A DNA stretch of 64,000 nt from Meloidogyne chitwoodi (GCA_015183035.1 JACZZP010000021.1:124001-188000), one strand, 5' to 3'. Shown: positions 33,255-44,370, numbered from the stretch's first letter. Notes: generated from the letters alone by a model not told the origin. Made by a program: numbers and translations.

Positions 33255-36200
33255 TTAAATATGTTGACTCCACCACCACGTCAATTTCGACTTGTGACGA
33301 CTTCCACCGCGTCTACTTCCACCAGAATGGCTACTTTCGCCTGCTTGTGTTGCTAGAATAAAAAAAAAAATATTTAAAAACATAAGGGTTGTTTAACAAT
33401 ATGTATATTATGAATCTATTTGAAATATTAATTCAAGCAAGAGGCCCCTTAAGAGATTAAAAAAGGATTCGAATAAAAAAATCAAAACCGTAATCAGTTC
33501 AACTGAATTAAAAATATTATTTTTAATAAAATATGTGTGTTTAAATACCTAAAATCCCACATTTAATTTAATAAATTAAAAATAATTACCTTTGAAATTA
33601 ATAAGTGGAATATAAAAATCAAGATTTGCTCTTGAATATTGTTGCCAAAAGTCACTAAATTTTTTAAATAACGTTCAAGTTGATCTTGTCTTCCCACAGC
33701 TGAAATATATCAAACTTATTTTGCAAAATTTATAATTATTATTTTATCAATCCAATCCAATATCCCCAAAAGAATTTTCTCATTTGTTAAATTTTATAAA
33801 TTTTATTAACTAGCATTAATAAAAACTTCCGGGTATCTCAACCCCAAGGTCTAATATCCGAAAATTTTTGGAACCAACAACTCATTAATAATAATCAATT
33901 TTAAATATGTTTTGCTTAAAAGCGTTTTTTAACATTATTTTCTTTTTTTAAAGATAATAAAATACCATGATTGTACAATTCCGTATTGTAAATTTCTAAA
34001 TTTTCTATTAAGTCGTACAAATATTTTTCGCGTTGTTCTAATTCAGTTAAAGAAAGATAAACAAATGTTTGATTACTAAAAAGTTTATTAATTAAAAAAA
34101 ATATATAAGTATTTTACAATCTATATAAAAGAGAATATTTGTGTGTCTGTTTGTCCGGGTTTTTATAGACAAATGATTGGGGGAAATGAAAATTGAAGGT
34201 AAGGTTTTCAACTTGAAAATAAACTTGAGCTTAAAACTTGAAAATAGTTGATATTAAAGATTAAACTTGAAATTTGATTAAACTTATGTTTTTTTTTGAC
34301 AATATGTGTATTGTCTTGTGTTCGAAATGTTTTAAAGTAATGTTTTTGTTTTATTTTGCTTGGTGTTTTGAATTAAAGAAGTCTTTGAACCAAATTATGG
34401 ATAAGTTTATTTAGGTGTTTTTGTTTTGTTCTCAAGGAATGTTTATAAGTATGTATGTTTTTATTGTTCATGCTATTTTAAGTTTGTGTGTTTTTGCTAG
34501 CGGAGAAGGACACCCTAAGGGCGACCAACTCCGCTAGTAATCATATTATTATAAAATAAAATATATGTACTTATATATTAAAATAATACTTTTTATTTTC
34601 AAAAACTCACCGGAAGATATTCGAATAATTTTTATAAGTAGACTGAGTACGCTTATATAAATTAATTAATATTTTTGTTTGCACTAACAAATAATAGAAA
34701 ATAAATAAATTCTTCTCTTGAAGTGTTGGATCTTTTAATTCATCCAAATAATACTCGACAACGTCTTTGCTGAATTATAAAAGTAAATTATAATTTATAA
34801 ATTTAAGACTGAAACAACCTTTTTAAGAAAAAGTGCTAATAAAATGAGAAGTACAAAAATTTATAAAAAAAGAAAAAAAAGTTTCATGGATTTTTTATTA
34901 AGATTTTTTTTACTAATCGATTTACTAACGCATTTTCTGTGAGTCATAAATTTTGGTGTACGGACAAATATTCAACGGACAACTCCTTTCCGAGCAGATT
35001 AAAAATTTTTTATTAATAAATTAAAGACTAATTTAGGATAATTTTAATGATTATTCTAACATAATAAAATTTTTATTAATTATTAAAAGAGAATTTCTGA
35101 TAAAAGACGAATTTTCTAAGAGAATTTTTGCTCGGAGAGGAATTGTCCAAAAATCTTCCGAGAGAAGTTGAACGGTAATATAACCAGAGCTGTCTCGAAA
35201 TTTCGATTTTCGACTTTCGAGGTTTTTTCTTTCGATTTCGAAGATTTTGAAAAAATTTTCGATTTTCGTGTTTCGATATTTTTTTTGTTTCGAGTAAATT
35301 TTAAGTTATTTTTTTGCAATAAATATTTATTTTTAAAGCACATTTTCGCTAATTTTGATGCATATTTAGTGCATATTTTGGCATATTTTTCATATTTCCG
35401 TGCATATTTTGGGCAGCCCTAATCATAACTCATCAGGGATGGGCAAAATTGGAAAATAAAATACGAAATCCGAAACTTACCTAAAAATTTCAAAAATTTT
35501 TAAAAAAAATTTCAAAATTTCCAAAAATTTCAGAATTTCAGAAAATTTCGGATTTGGTACAAAAAACTGAAATATGAAATCCGAAATAAAAATGTCATAA
35601 AAAATCCGAAATTTCAGAAACTTCCGAAACCCGAACTCCGAAGCTTGCCCATCCCTGCAATTCATTCTCATCTCCTATCAATAAATGATTGGTTGGTTAA
35701 AGAAAAAATTAATTTATCTTAATTATGGAGATTAAAAATAACATTTAATAGAAAGTTTAGACTCAAAATAAAAAAAAAAACAATGTAAAGTATTTGACAA
35801 ACATAGTAACCTATAATTTTTTAAAAATACAAAAAAATAAATTTTCCATAAATTCATATACTATATATAATTAACATAACAACCTTAGATCGTTTAATGT
35901 AGAATAAGTTGAACTAATGCCTTGATGATCACTTTTAAACTTTTTAAAATTTTCTTTTGTCATTATTTTTTGTTGATCAATGACTCTTTTAGAAATAAAT
36001 AATACTGCAAAAATTTCTTTCACTCTCTTCAGGATCTTCCTCATATTCGTCCTCAATCATATAATCATCTTGATATATATTAGTTTCTTGATCACCTTCA
36101 TCATCACTTAACGAATAACTTTTTTTATACTCTTTAGTTATTAGTTTATTGTTTATTTGCAAAGCCAATCGAGTTAAATATATATCGAGATTATTTCTAT

Positions 36201-39200
36201 ATTGATTCGTTAACTATAAATTTAAATATAAAAAATTGTTTTATTTATTAAAAAATTAAATTTGCCAAACATTTTTTGCTTTAATTTGAAGTTGGGTGCC
36301 TTCCTTCCTCCCGTCGGGCTTTTGAATCAAAAAAGGATCCCGTGTCGAAATAATTCACGTATGCACGTGAATGAATTGTATACTTTATACTCTCACCCCA
36401 TTTTCTCACCCCATTTTTCTCGCCCCATTTTATTTCCTTTTTGTTGGTATTTAAAACCCCAAAAAGTTTTTTCTTATCAGTTGTCAACAATTTTTCCCGT
36501 TTTATTTAATAAATATTTTTAAGACTAGTTTGTTTGTGCTAGGGCGTAACAATTTGGCGACCGCGGCAGGATCTCTCTTCAATCATATAAAGAATTTTAA
36601 GAAAAAAAAAAAAAATTTTTTTTAATAAAATTTATTATTATTAAATAAAAAATTAAAAAATAAAATTAAATAATTATTTTTAATTATTTTCTTCAAATTA
36701 ATAAAATTACTATTATTATTAACTAGTGGAAGCGTGCTCTACTCAGTAGTGCAGTACATGGGATATTAAGATAACATGGGAAACATAAAAAATTTGGAAA
36801 GTTAAAAAAATTTTGGGTAAAAAAATATTTATGGGTATTGAAAAGCCCTAACGGGCTTTGGGGCGCGCTTCGCGCGCTGCTAGAAGTTTTAAATATTCTT
36901 GTTAAATGTGCGGGGGTCCCAATGTTTGTTACACCTCGGGCCTTCGGCCCTCGCACCTTCATAATAGTCGATTTCCCATTATCCCCATGAAATCACGACT
37001 TTTTTAAATTTATTTGGCCATTTCAGTGCCACACTCAATTTCGGCACCAAAATGACCATGCCTATTGAATTCACCATACTCGATTACCTATTATTCCCTT
37101 AAATTCCGTATTATTTTTAAATATTTTTTTATTAGGCTGTTTCATTGCGACATACAACTCTGGCACCATAATAACCTGTCCCAAAAAATTCCCCATAGTC
37201 GATTATGATTATCTCCAATAAATCTCACATTATTTTTGAATAAATATTTAATAGGTCGTTTCAAGGCCACACTCAATTTGGGCACGAAAATGACCATGTC
37301 CATTGAATTCTCCATACTCGATTATCCATTGTCCCAATGTTTTATCATTCTGATGTTATCAACTCGGGACTTCGGCCCTCAGTTACAACTTTGCAGATGG
37401 ATGTCACATCTCGGACCTTCGGCCCTCGGTTCATCATTGCAGATGGCTTGAGTCAAACTTGAGCCACTGAGCCAAACTTGAGCCAAACCTGAGCCAAACT
37501 TGAGCCAAACTTGAGTCAAACTTGATCAAACCTGAGCCAAACATGAGCCAAACCTGAGCCAAACTCTTTTCCCTTAAATAAAAAAAGTAAAAAAAAATAA
37601 ATAATAATCGCGCCAGTTAATTGAAGGTGCAGGCAAGAAGAATGAATGAGAGTGAAGAAAAGTGGCTGCTTTTATACTATTAATTTCAACTAAAAATTCT
37701 TGAAAAAATTTTTTTCGTAAAAAATGTCTTATATGGGGTAAAAATAGCCCCTGAATTCAAATCCAAAGTCAGAAAAATTTTCAAAAATTTCCTCTCAAAG
37801 TTAAAGTCAAAAAACCCATTTAGTCGCGAAACATTTAAAGACTAACTCCCCCAGACTCTAATAAATCAACAACATGTTATATATATTCTTAAATCTCATT
37901 TAATGTTTTATCAAATGGCATATTTGACACTCAACATTTTGGCACTGAACTGTCCCGTCAACCCATTTCAGTGCCAGATTTGTGTGTCATCCTACTATAA
38001 AATATAAAGATTACTTTTTCATCGAATGATGCATACATGTAGAAAATTTGGACTTATAGATCAAATGCCCATGAAGTTATGGCTCGGCGAATATATGGGG
38101 CGCCCACTCAACTTGGTCAATATTGACCCAAAAAATTAACAAAAAATTTTTTTGGAATCAGCTCGTCAATGGCTTCCAAATAATACCTTATTTACTCAAA
38201 TTACATAATTTTTGTGGATGGCTATTGTTGACCTCAAAATTTTTGATTAAATTTTATACCCAAATTTTTAAAAATTCATAACTTTTTTAAAAGTAACCTT
38301 TTTTGAATATTTTAAAATTTTAATAGGTGTCAAAAAATATTTTTAATTTTTTAAAAATACATTGAGTTCAATCCTATGGCAAAACCCCGAAAAATTTTCA
38401 AAAAACCGAAAATTTTTGAATTTTCAGAAATTCAACCATAACTACACCAATCTATAAAATTTTTCAATTTTTTCTTCACTGAAAAAATAAATAATTTTTT
38501 TTATATTTCATGAAATTCATTTCATTCCAATCAGACCGAAATTCACAAAGTTAAGGTAAATTGAAGTTTAACCAAAATATTCCAACAGGGGTACCCCTTT
38601 GGCAAAATTTTGTTAAATTTTTTTAAATATTTTATTATAAAAAATCGTCTTTTAAGGGGTAAAATTACACCTTGATCACGAATACATACTCAGGAAAATT
38701 TTAAAATTTTTTCAAAAAGTTTGGGTCAAAAAATATTTTGAGTTCTCAATTTCTGACTTATATCTCCCAAAATTTTAACCCGAGACTCAAGTGGCCAACA
38801 AACTTTTTATAGCCGCAACTCATGGCCACAAATTTCTCAACTGCACCAAAAACCCCCGACTTTAATTTCCCATTAAAAAATGCATTTTAAATCTTCATCC
38901 GGCCATTTCAGTTCCACACTCAAACTTGACACCAAAATGACCATCCTATTGTACTCTCCATAGTCGATAACCTAATATCCCAATGTTTTATTCAGATGGA
39001 TGGAACCTCGGATCTTCGGCCCCGAATAATCATTGCAGATTGGTGTCTCACCTCAAACCTTCGGCCCCATTTCTTTATACAGATGGATCACCTCGGGCCT
39101 TCGGCCCTCGTTTCTTCACTATAGATGGATCACTTCGGGACTTCTGCCCTCGTTTCTTCATTATATATGGATCACCTCGGGCCTTCGGCCCTCGGTTCTT

Positions 39201-42200
39201 TATTACAGATGGATCACCTCGGGCATTCGGCCTTTGTTTCTCATTATAGATGGATCACCTCATAATCCCAAATGTTGACCAACCGTAACTTGGTCAAAAA
39301 TGGCTCAAGAATTTAAATAAAAATATTTTTAGACTCAGCTTTATGAGGGCTTTCAAATGATATATCATTTGCCAATATTACATTAATTTTTATGTTGGCC
39401 ATTTTTGGCTTCAAAATTTTAGATGAGATTTTATGACCAAAACTTAAAAAAATCATAACTTTTTCAAAAGGAACCTTTTTTGAAAATTTTAAAATACTAA
39501 TAGGTGTTAAAAATTATGCTTCATTTTATAAAAATACTTTCAATCTGATCCCATGGCAAAAATTCCAAAATTTTTTCGAAAAAACCGAAAGATTTCAAAT
39601 TTTCAAAAAATCGACCCTAACTGCCCCTAACCTCAAAATTTTTCAACTTTTTCTTTATTCAAAAAATAACTAATTTTTTGCTTTATTTAATAAGATTTGT
39701 TTCATTCAAATCCAATTAAAACTCGCAAAGTTAAGGTCAATTGAAAATTTCCGAAAATATAGCAAAAGGGTTACCCCTTTGGAAAAATAATGTCAAAATT
39801 TTTATTCCGATTTTTTTGAAAAAAATATCTTTTATGAGGTAAAAACACATGCTGAACACGAATAAAATATCAGAAAAATTAAAAAAAATTTGCCCGCAAA
39901 GTTAAGGTCAAATAACTGTTAAAATCCCCATTTCAAGACTCATATCTCCCAAAATCTTAATCCAAGACTCAAATGTCTCACAAACATTTTGTAACTACAT
40001 CTCTCGGCTACAAATACTTCAATTACCTCCAAATCCCCCAGATTCATTCTCGCACTCAAAAATCCAATTTAAAACTTCAACCGGCCATTTCAGTGCCGCA
40101 CTCAAACTCTGCACCAAAGTGACCCATCCCAGACATTTTCTCATACTCCAATACTATTTATAAAAAAATAAAAAAATTTTTATATAAAGGCATCAAAAAA
40201 TCGTATTGTTCAGTACCACACTCATCTCGGGCACCGAAATAACCCTTCCCAAAAAATTCTCCGTATCCATTTACCCATTATCCCTCCCAACCATTTTTCC
40301 CTATAACCCCCCATTCTCTAAATAGCATTTGCAAGATTTGGTCACTGAACTAATTTTACGACAAAATGCCAGCATTTAAAAAGGGTTGAGAAGGCACTTC
40401 GACCCTTAGAATTGAAATTAAAAAAAATTTTTTTTTCCAAAAAAATCCACTAATCGTGGGCCATGATCCTACCAGCAAGACCTTAACCCCTTTCTATTGA
40501 ACTTTTTCGAGATAGCAAAAGTGCTATGGTCGTTTTAGTGCCTTGCTACGCCCGCACCAAAAAGTCTATATTTTTCCTATATGCGCCCCAAAAAGTACCC
40601 CCCGACATGTGCAACTTTCAAGGCGACTTACTCAATATTGCAGAACAAGGATTTGGCATACGATCCATAGAGTACCAAAAAATGAAAATACAACGATTAA
40701 TGCGCCGCAATGTTGATGAGCAACAATTTGCGTCTGAACTTACAGCCGCAGAGATAGCTATGAACCAAATCATGGACAATGTCTTCATCGAAAAATGTCA
40801 ACAATTCAGAGAAGCAAACCCTACCCTGCAGGCGAGAAAGTTATTCAAGAAGAACAGCATTGTAGCAAGATGGGTCACTGAATCAACTATGGAAGTGTAT
40901 GGGTGCGCAGAAATACCCATGAAACTAATTACACCAAGACCAGTGAAGTCATGCTACAAGTATCTACCCGTCTCGGTAGATTTATACAACAGAAATCTCG
41001 AGGGATTTTTTGATCAAGAACTGCGAATTCTTACCGTGACATCACCGCCAGCAGATTGTGAACGAAGTCAAATTCATTTTCTGGAGTACTCAACCGGCAA
41101 TTGGTCCAGAATAGACACCAAGACAGGTGCAATGGAACGTTTGGACAATCGCGCCATACATCAATTTCATTATAATTTGACGACGTACAATGGAATCGAC
41201 GTTCAACCATTGATTTTTCATGACTGGAATCTCCACTCTGATGAGGTGCCATTTCTACACATCGAAGATGTACCTCAGCTGGAAGAGTGGAAAGCCACCC
41301 AGAAGACAGATGAGCACTTTAGGGCCCTGACTTTGGGAGCCCTGCCAGGGGGACTAAGCGGAGTCGCCATGAATTATATTTCCAACCTGTGGGAAGCCTT
41401 CGTAAGACACTGGATAATAGGCGCCTGTTTATATGCTACTTTTTTGTTTGTCCGAGACTTGCTACTGCCGATACTACTAAATTTTTTAATAATGCCTACG
41501 TTAAGAAGCGTAAATTTACTCAGAGGAAGCAAACAAAAAGCAACACGAGGAAGACCAGCGCTTCGAGACGTGGAACTACGAAAAGAAACAGGCAGAGCGA
41601 AACTCCTGGACCGAAATTTTTCAACACTAACAAGAGTCCGACCCGCGGAACCAACATCCATTGAGCTCCACGAGATTGAAACCACTTCAATCAGTTCCTC
41701 ATCCAACCCATTTGGCCGAAGAATAGGGAACAGGGGCAAAATCGGAAAATAAAATACGAAAGATAGGAACTTAAATAGGAAACGAAAGACGAAATATAAA
41801 ATAAAAAATTGATTTAAAATTATTTTGGTGGGAGATTGTCGAAATCATTCACGTATTCACGTGAATGAATTGTATACTTTATACTTACTCTCACCCCATT
41901 TTCTCACCCCATTTTTCTCGCCCCATTTTATTTCCTTTTTGTTGGTATTTAAAACCCCAAAAAGTTTTTTCTTATCAGTTGTCAACAATTTTTCCCGTTT
42001 TATTTAATAAATATTTTTAAGACTAGTTTGTTTGTGCTAGGGCGTAACACCCGCATATGGGTTGTCCCCGACAATTTATAATCTCCCTATCCTAGATAAC
42101 ATTTTTTGTTCCTTTCCACGTAAAGCCTTCCCTGCCTACGGGGAGACACTCTAGTTTGAAGCAGAGATTTTTAAACAATAAAAAATACAAAAGGTTAGGT

Positions 42201-42793
42201 TTTCCAGCAACTTCTTAGGTGAAAATTAAAAAAGATTATAGAGTACCTCTATAATTTTATCAATACAATTTATTAAAAATTCATCATTCCCCAAGTTAAA
42301 TTCTCCGAGAATTTTAATTGCATTAGTTCGAATAATAATCTCAATACTCTTTTTATTTAATTCTTCTTTAATATCAATAGAATTTAGAATTTGAGTCAAA
42401 AAAGACACCTCGGTAAGTGAAAAATTTATTGAAAAGTAAACTTTAAATAAAAAAAATTATTTTAAAATTATATAGTGATTGACCCAAGTTATAAAACACC
42501 CAAGTGCCCGGTAATTAATATTTATTTTCCTTGAGTAATAAATTTTATATTAATTGCGGACATTCCTCTGAAGGTCTAAAACATTAATGTATAATGTCCG
42601 CAAAAAAATCGTCACATCTTTCATAGTGCCAAAATTTTAATATAATTATGTAAGTTTTTCGTTGCTATAGGTCATAATTAAATATTAATTTTAAATTTAC
42701 CAGGAGAATGATTGTGCATTCCATCAGTCACCTGTTGAGGTGAATATAAGACAAAAAATAATAAAAAAAATTGAAAAATTTTGAAATAAGCAT
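33255..42793 (-). CDS. Array family copy E, split by an LTR retroelement
   Basis: Signal-peptide exon from ATG 42793 (M-L-I-S-K-F), frame broken by one base before Y-S-P-Q-Q-V-T-D-G-M-H-N. Exon 2 (about 42425-42240) has Q-I-L-N-S-I-D-I-K and C-I-D-K-I-I-E-V. Intron 2 contains the complete LTR element 36343-42049 within a slightly larger insertion. Exon 3 (about 36215-35885) is acidic (Y-S-L-S-D-D-E-G-D-Q-E) with one frameshift. Exon 4 (about 34775-34610), exon 5 (about 34070-33960), exon 6 (about 33700-33590). Exon 7 (33360-33255) is G-E-S-S-H-S-G-G-S-R-R-G-G-S-R, stop at 33255-33257. The retroelement is intronic, so the gene could still be expressed if the 6-kb intron is removed. Introns 3 and 4 hold two hAT-like elements and a Helitron-like element. 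Confidence 0.6.
34120..34537 (+). mobile_element. Non-autonomous Helitron-like element
   Basis: Starts TCTATATAAAAGAG with a nearby GTCTGTTTGTCCG and ends with the stem CTAGCGGAG (34497-34505) / CTCCGCTAG (34529-34537), terminal CTAG, lying between a 5' A and a 3' T. TC start, 3' hairpin, CTAG end and A-T insertion without target duplication are Helitron traits. The stem includes the terminal CTAG, more like a Helentron than a classic Helitron. No Rep/helicase frame in its 418 bp. In intron 4 of copy E. Confidence 0.6.
35185..35421. mobile_element. hAT-like element, near TSD AATATAAC/ATCATAAC
   Basis: Left end CAGAGCTGTCTCGAAATTTC, right end GGGCAGCCCTA; flanks agree at 6 of 8 positions. The right part (TGCATATTTTGGGCA) resembles the 45623-46185 family. 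In intron 3 of copy E. Confidence 0.55.
35434..35657. mobile_element. hAT-like MITE with CAGGGATGGGCAA ends
   Basis: Perfect 13-bp ends CAGGGATGGGCAA and TTGCCCATCCCTG; flanks TAACTCAT and CAATTCAT are partly alike. The interior is built from TTTCCGAAATTT repeats. A right-end fragment recurs near 46495-46536. Confidence 0.78.
36343..36551 (+). repeat. 5' LTR (209 bp)
   Basis: TGTCGAAATAATTCACG to GGGCGTAACA. Contains a CACGTATGCACGTG imperfect palindrome near the start, repeated CACCCCATTTT pyrimidine motifs, GGTATTTAAAACC as a possible TATA region and AATAAATATT as a possible poly-A signal. Confidence 0.92.
36553..36570 (+). promoter_or_regulatory. Primer-binding site
   Basis: TTTGGCGACCGCGGCAGG begins one or two bases after the 5' LTR. 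The TGGCGACCG start is of the type used by metazoan Ty3-like elements for tRNA priming. I cannot name the tRNA. Confidence 0.65.
37011..37345 (+). repeat. About 120-bp tandem repeats in the LTR element
   Basis: Three successive imperfect units beginning GGCCATTTCAGTGCCACACT or similar (37015, about 37135, about 37255), each followed by CACCAAAATGACCATG-like and TACTCGATTA motifs. Related single units occur at about 38900, 40081 and 40206, so the interior is a mosaic of this repeat. Confidence 0.75.
37440..37565 (+). repeat. Short GAGCCAAACTT repeats
   Basis: About ten variants of an 11-bp unit, GAGCCAAACTT, in the LTR element interior. Confidence 0.8.
38080..39960 (+). repeat. Diverged direct duplication of about 700 bp
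   Basis: About 38080-38800 and 39280-39960 align along their length (shared AGTTAAGGTMAATTGAA, GGGGTACCCCTTTGG or GGGTTACCCCTTTGG, AATAGGTGT, ACCTTTTTTGAA). Together with the flanking CCTTCGGCCC repeats this makes an internal module of roughly 1.2 kb present twice. Confidence 0.7.
38995..39265 (+). repeat. CCTTCGGCCC minisatellite
   Basis: Five to six tandem units of about 46 bp, each with ATGGATCACCTCGGGCCTTC followed by GGCCCTCG. GGGCCTTCGGCCC is itself a small hairpin. Single units also occur at 36935, 37370 and 37406. Frames stay open by chance across the array. Confidence 0.8.
40526..41752 (+). CDS. Env-like membrane protein of the LTR element (408 aa)
   Basis: The only substantial frame in the element; ATG 40526, stop 41750-41752. 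It is much less AT-rich than its surroundings, as expected of retroelement coding DNA. About 290 mostly hydrophilic residues with spaced cysteines and two possible N-glycosylation sites (N-W-S near 190, N-L-T near 217) precede a hydrophobic segment around residues 295-325 (W-I-I-G-A-C-L-Y-A-T-F-L-F-V, I-L-L-N-F-L-I-M). A basic Arg/Lys-rich and Ser-rich tail follows. That layout, just upstream of the 3' LTR, is what an env-like glycoprotein of an errantivirus-type or Pao-type element shows. It has no N-terminal signal peptide, so the 5' end is probably truncated or supplied by splicing. Family assignment rests on position and topology, not on a recognised motif. Confidence 0.6.
   Translation: MVVLVPCYARTKKSIFFLYAPQKVPPDMCNFQGDLLNIAEQGFGIRSIEYQKMKIQRLMRRNVDEQQFASELTAAEIAMNQIMDNVFIEKCQQFREANPTLQARKLFKKNSIVARWVTESTMEVYGCAEIPMKLITPRPVKSCYKYLPVSVDLYNRNLEGFFDQELRILTVTSPPADCERSQIHFLEYSTGNWSRIDTKTGAMERLDNRAIHQFHYNLTTYNGIDVQPLIFHDWNLHSDEVPFLHIEDVPQLEEWKATQKTDEHFRALTLGALPGGLSGVAMNYISNLWEAFVRHWIIGACLYATFLFVRDLLLPILLNFLIMPTLRSVNLLRGSKQKATRGRPALRDVELRKETGRAKLLDRNFSTLTRVRPAEPTSIELHEIETTSISSSSNPFGRRIGNRGKIGK
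41837..42049 (+). repeat. 3' LTR (213 bp)
   Basis: Same as the 5' LTR except for two substitutions in the first 25 bp and four extra bases in ACTTTATACTTACTCTCACC. Followed directly by the target duplication CCCG. Confidence 0.92.
42050..42154. mobile_element. Right remnant of an older insertion hosting the LTR element
   Basis: This 105 bp, and 36292-36342 on the other side of the LTR element, have no counterpart in other family copies and are less AT-rich. The combined insertion is bracketed by TTTGAAG on the left (36285-36291) and right (42155-42161), where other copies read AGTTTGAAGCAAAG once. So an earlier insertion with a 7-bp duplication seems to have been hit by the LTR element. Its class is unknown. 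Confidence 0.5.
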
Positions 42794-42949
42794 TTTATTA
42801 AAAAAACTTTTTCAATACAAATTTCTGAAAAATATTTTTTTTAATCGAATACTATGCCTTGAAATTTTAAAACAATTTTTATTTAAAAGTAAATTTAACT
42901 AATTTTTATTTTTTTTAATTGTCAAACAATAAAATTTAATTAATGAATA

Positions 42950-43965
42950 AGGGAAATTTTGAGAAAAATGAATGGATTTTTAGAGAAATTAAGAGGCTAT
43001 TTATTAACAAAGAATTGAGGTAAAATTTTTCTTTTAATATTGTTGGCAGTATTGACGCACAAAAATTATGCGGGAATATACATAGTGAAGGATAGAGAAA
43101 ATTAAAAAAAAATAAAATAAATAGAGAGACATACAAAAAATTTTGAAAAAAAATTTTTGTGGCAAGATTTTTTTTTATTGGGGAATATACCTATAAGGGA
43201 GTGGAGATTAAAAGACGTTAGTTGCCATCTCCTCTATAGCAGCTATACTATGCTACGGTTACATAAAAATGCTAGCGTCTTGCGGCAAAAAAAGAGTATG
43301 GAAAAATAGGAGAGAAAAGACGCCGGCATTTTTGACGCTTTTTTGGGTGGTTACATAAAAAGCGTCTTCGGCTAGCGTATTGACGCGGGCGTCAATTTTT
43401 TAAGTTCAAATGCATTTGAATTTTTAGCGGCAACTTTTCCAAAACTTTGAAAAATTATTTCTCCGTCAATTTTTAATCGATTTTTAAAATTCAAAATTAT
43501 TTAGAAAGTTTAAGGCTTTCTCTATTTTTTAAGATAAATTTTATATTTATTTTTTTAAATATTAGTTGTAAAATTTTATTTAAAAAAAGTTACATTTTCT
43601 ACAAAAAATAAAATTAATAAATTTTTAATTTATTTGTTGGCTACACAAAATCGTTAGCGTTTTGCTGCAATACGGCGGCAATAAACTCTGGTCCCGCGTT
43701 TTACGCACTGCGTCTTTTCAGCTAGATTAAAACGCTAGTTTTGTCTAGCCACAAAACTAGTGTTTTCCGCCGACGTCTTGCCACTAAAGGCTGCGTTTTT
43801 ATCTAGCCTTAGCATAAAGTAGTTAGAATATTAGAGTAAGAAAGACTAGACTCATTTTAATTTCCTAATTTATATTGCCATTCCTCTTCTTACATAGAAT
43901 CAATGCTTTGATTTCGTTATTTGAGAGCTGTAATATTTAGAGGAGACTGAGGCATAGGTTAATTT
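42950..43965 (-). promoter_or_regulatory. Shared upstream block of copy E, with insertion
   Basis: Proximal and distal parts match the other blocks (AATAGCCTCTTAATTTC near 42988; minus-strand GGCAATATAAATTAGG near 43870), but a 551-bp element at 43257-43807 separates them, so the distal TATA-like motif is now about 1.1 kb from the start codon. Confidence 0.55.
43257..43807. mobile_element. Inverted-repeat element within the upstream block of copy E
   Basis: Left end GGTTACATAAAAATGC, right end the approximate complement GCGTTTTTATCTAGCC. The interior repeats motifs such as GCTAGCGT, GACGC and GGCGGC and is less AT-rich than its surroundings. Target duplication not clear. Absent from the matching position in other copies. 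Confidence 0.6.
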
Positions 43966-44109
43966 AAAAAATTAAAAAAAAATTTTATTGGGAAAATCAG
44001 ATTTAAAGAGGTCTTATTCACTGTTTTTTTCTTAAACGGAGTTATTAAATTAATTTAGATAATTTATTCTATATTTTAGTTAGGAAATGACTTCTGAATT
44101 AGTCACGGT

Positions 44110-44215
44110 CAGTGAAGAGAAAGTTCGAAAATTTCCACGGAACTAGTTCCAGTTCCTGAACTTGTTTTTGAATTTTTGCAGTTCCAGTTCCGAAACTGGA
44201 ACTTTCCCATCACTG
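44110..44215. mobile_element. hAT-like MITE (GTTCCAGTTCC family), TSD GTCACGGT/GTTACGGT
   Basis: Ends CAGTGAAGAGAAAGTTC and GAACTTTCCCATCACTG; 8-bp flanks differ at one base. Smallest of the family here. Between copies F and E. Confidence 0.82.
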
Positions 44216-44370
44216 GTTACGGTCTTAAAATAATTAATTACTAAATTAACAAAAAATATAAATTGTTCCGTAAGGCTAATTGTCATTTGATAACCTCGGA
44301 GTAACAATGAAAAGAGCCTCAAGATAAAACAATTAATCCTCAAATAAATTAATTAAATAAAAATAAAAAA

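Larger units (their letters stand above)
36343..42049 (+). mobile_element. LTR retroelement without visible gag-pol
   Basis: Two direct LTRs (36343-36551, 41837-42049), both TGTCG...GTAACA, enclose 5285 bp. CCCG occurs directly before the 5' LTR and directly after the 3' LTR, a 4-bp target duplication. A primer-binding-like TTTGGCGACCGCGGCAGG follows the 5' LTR, and a purine tract (GGTGGGAGA) precedes the 3' LTR. The only long frame is env-like (40526-41752). The 4 kb where gag-pol should lie is AT-rich, repeat-built and has no protease, reverse transcriptase or integrase motif that I can see. The LTRs differ at two bases plus a 4-bp indel, so the insertion is fairly recent. It occupies intron 2 of copy E, antisense to that gene. 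Confidence 0.9.

Noticed and set aside
38983..39278. Frames encoding repeated G-S-P-R-A-F-G-P or W-I-T-S-G-L-R-P
   Set aside because: Products of the 46-bp CCTTCGGCCC minisatellite, in two overlapping frames at once.
41374..41739. 121-codon minus-strand frame and a 91-codon plus frame overlapping the env-like gene
   Set aside because: Shadows of the less AT-rich env-like coding region in other frames; no independent features.
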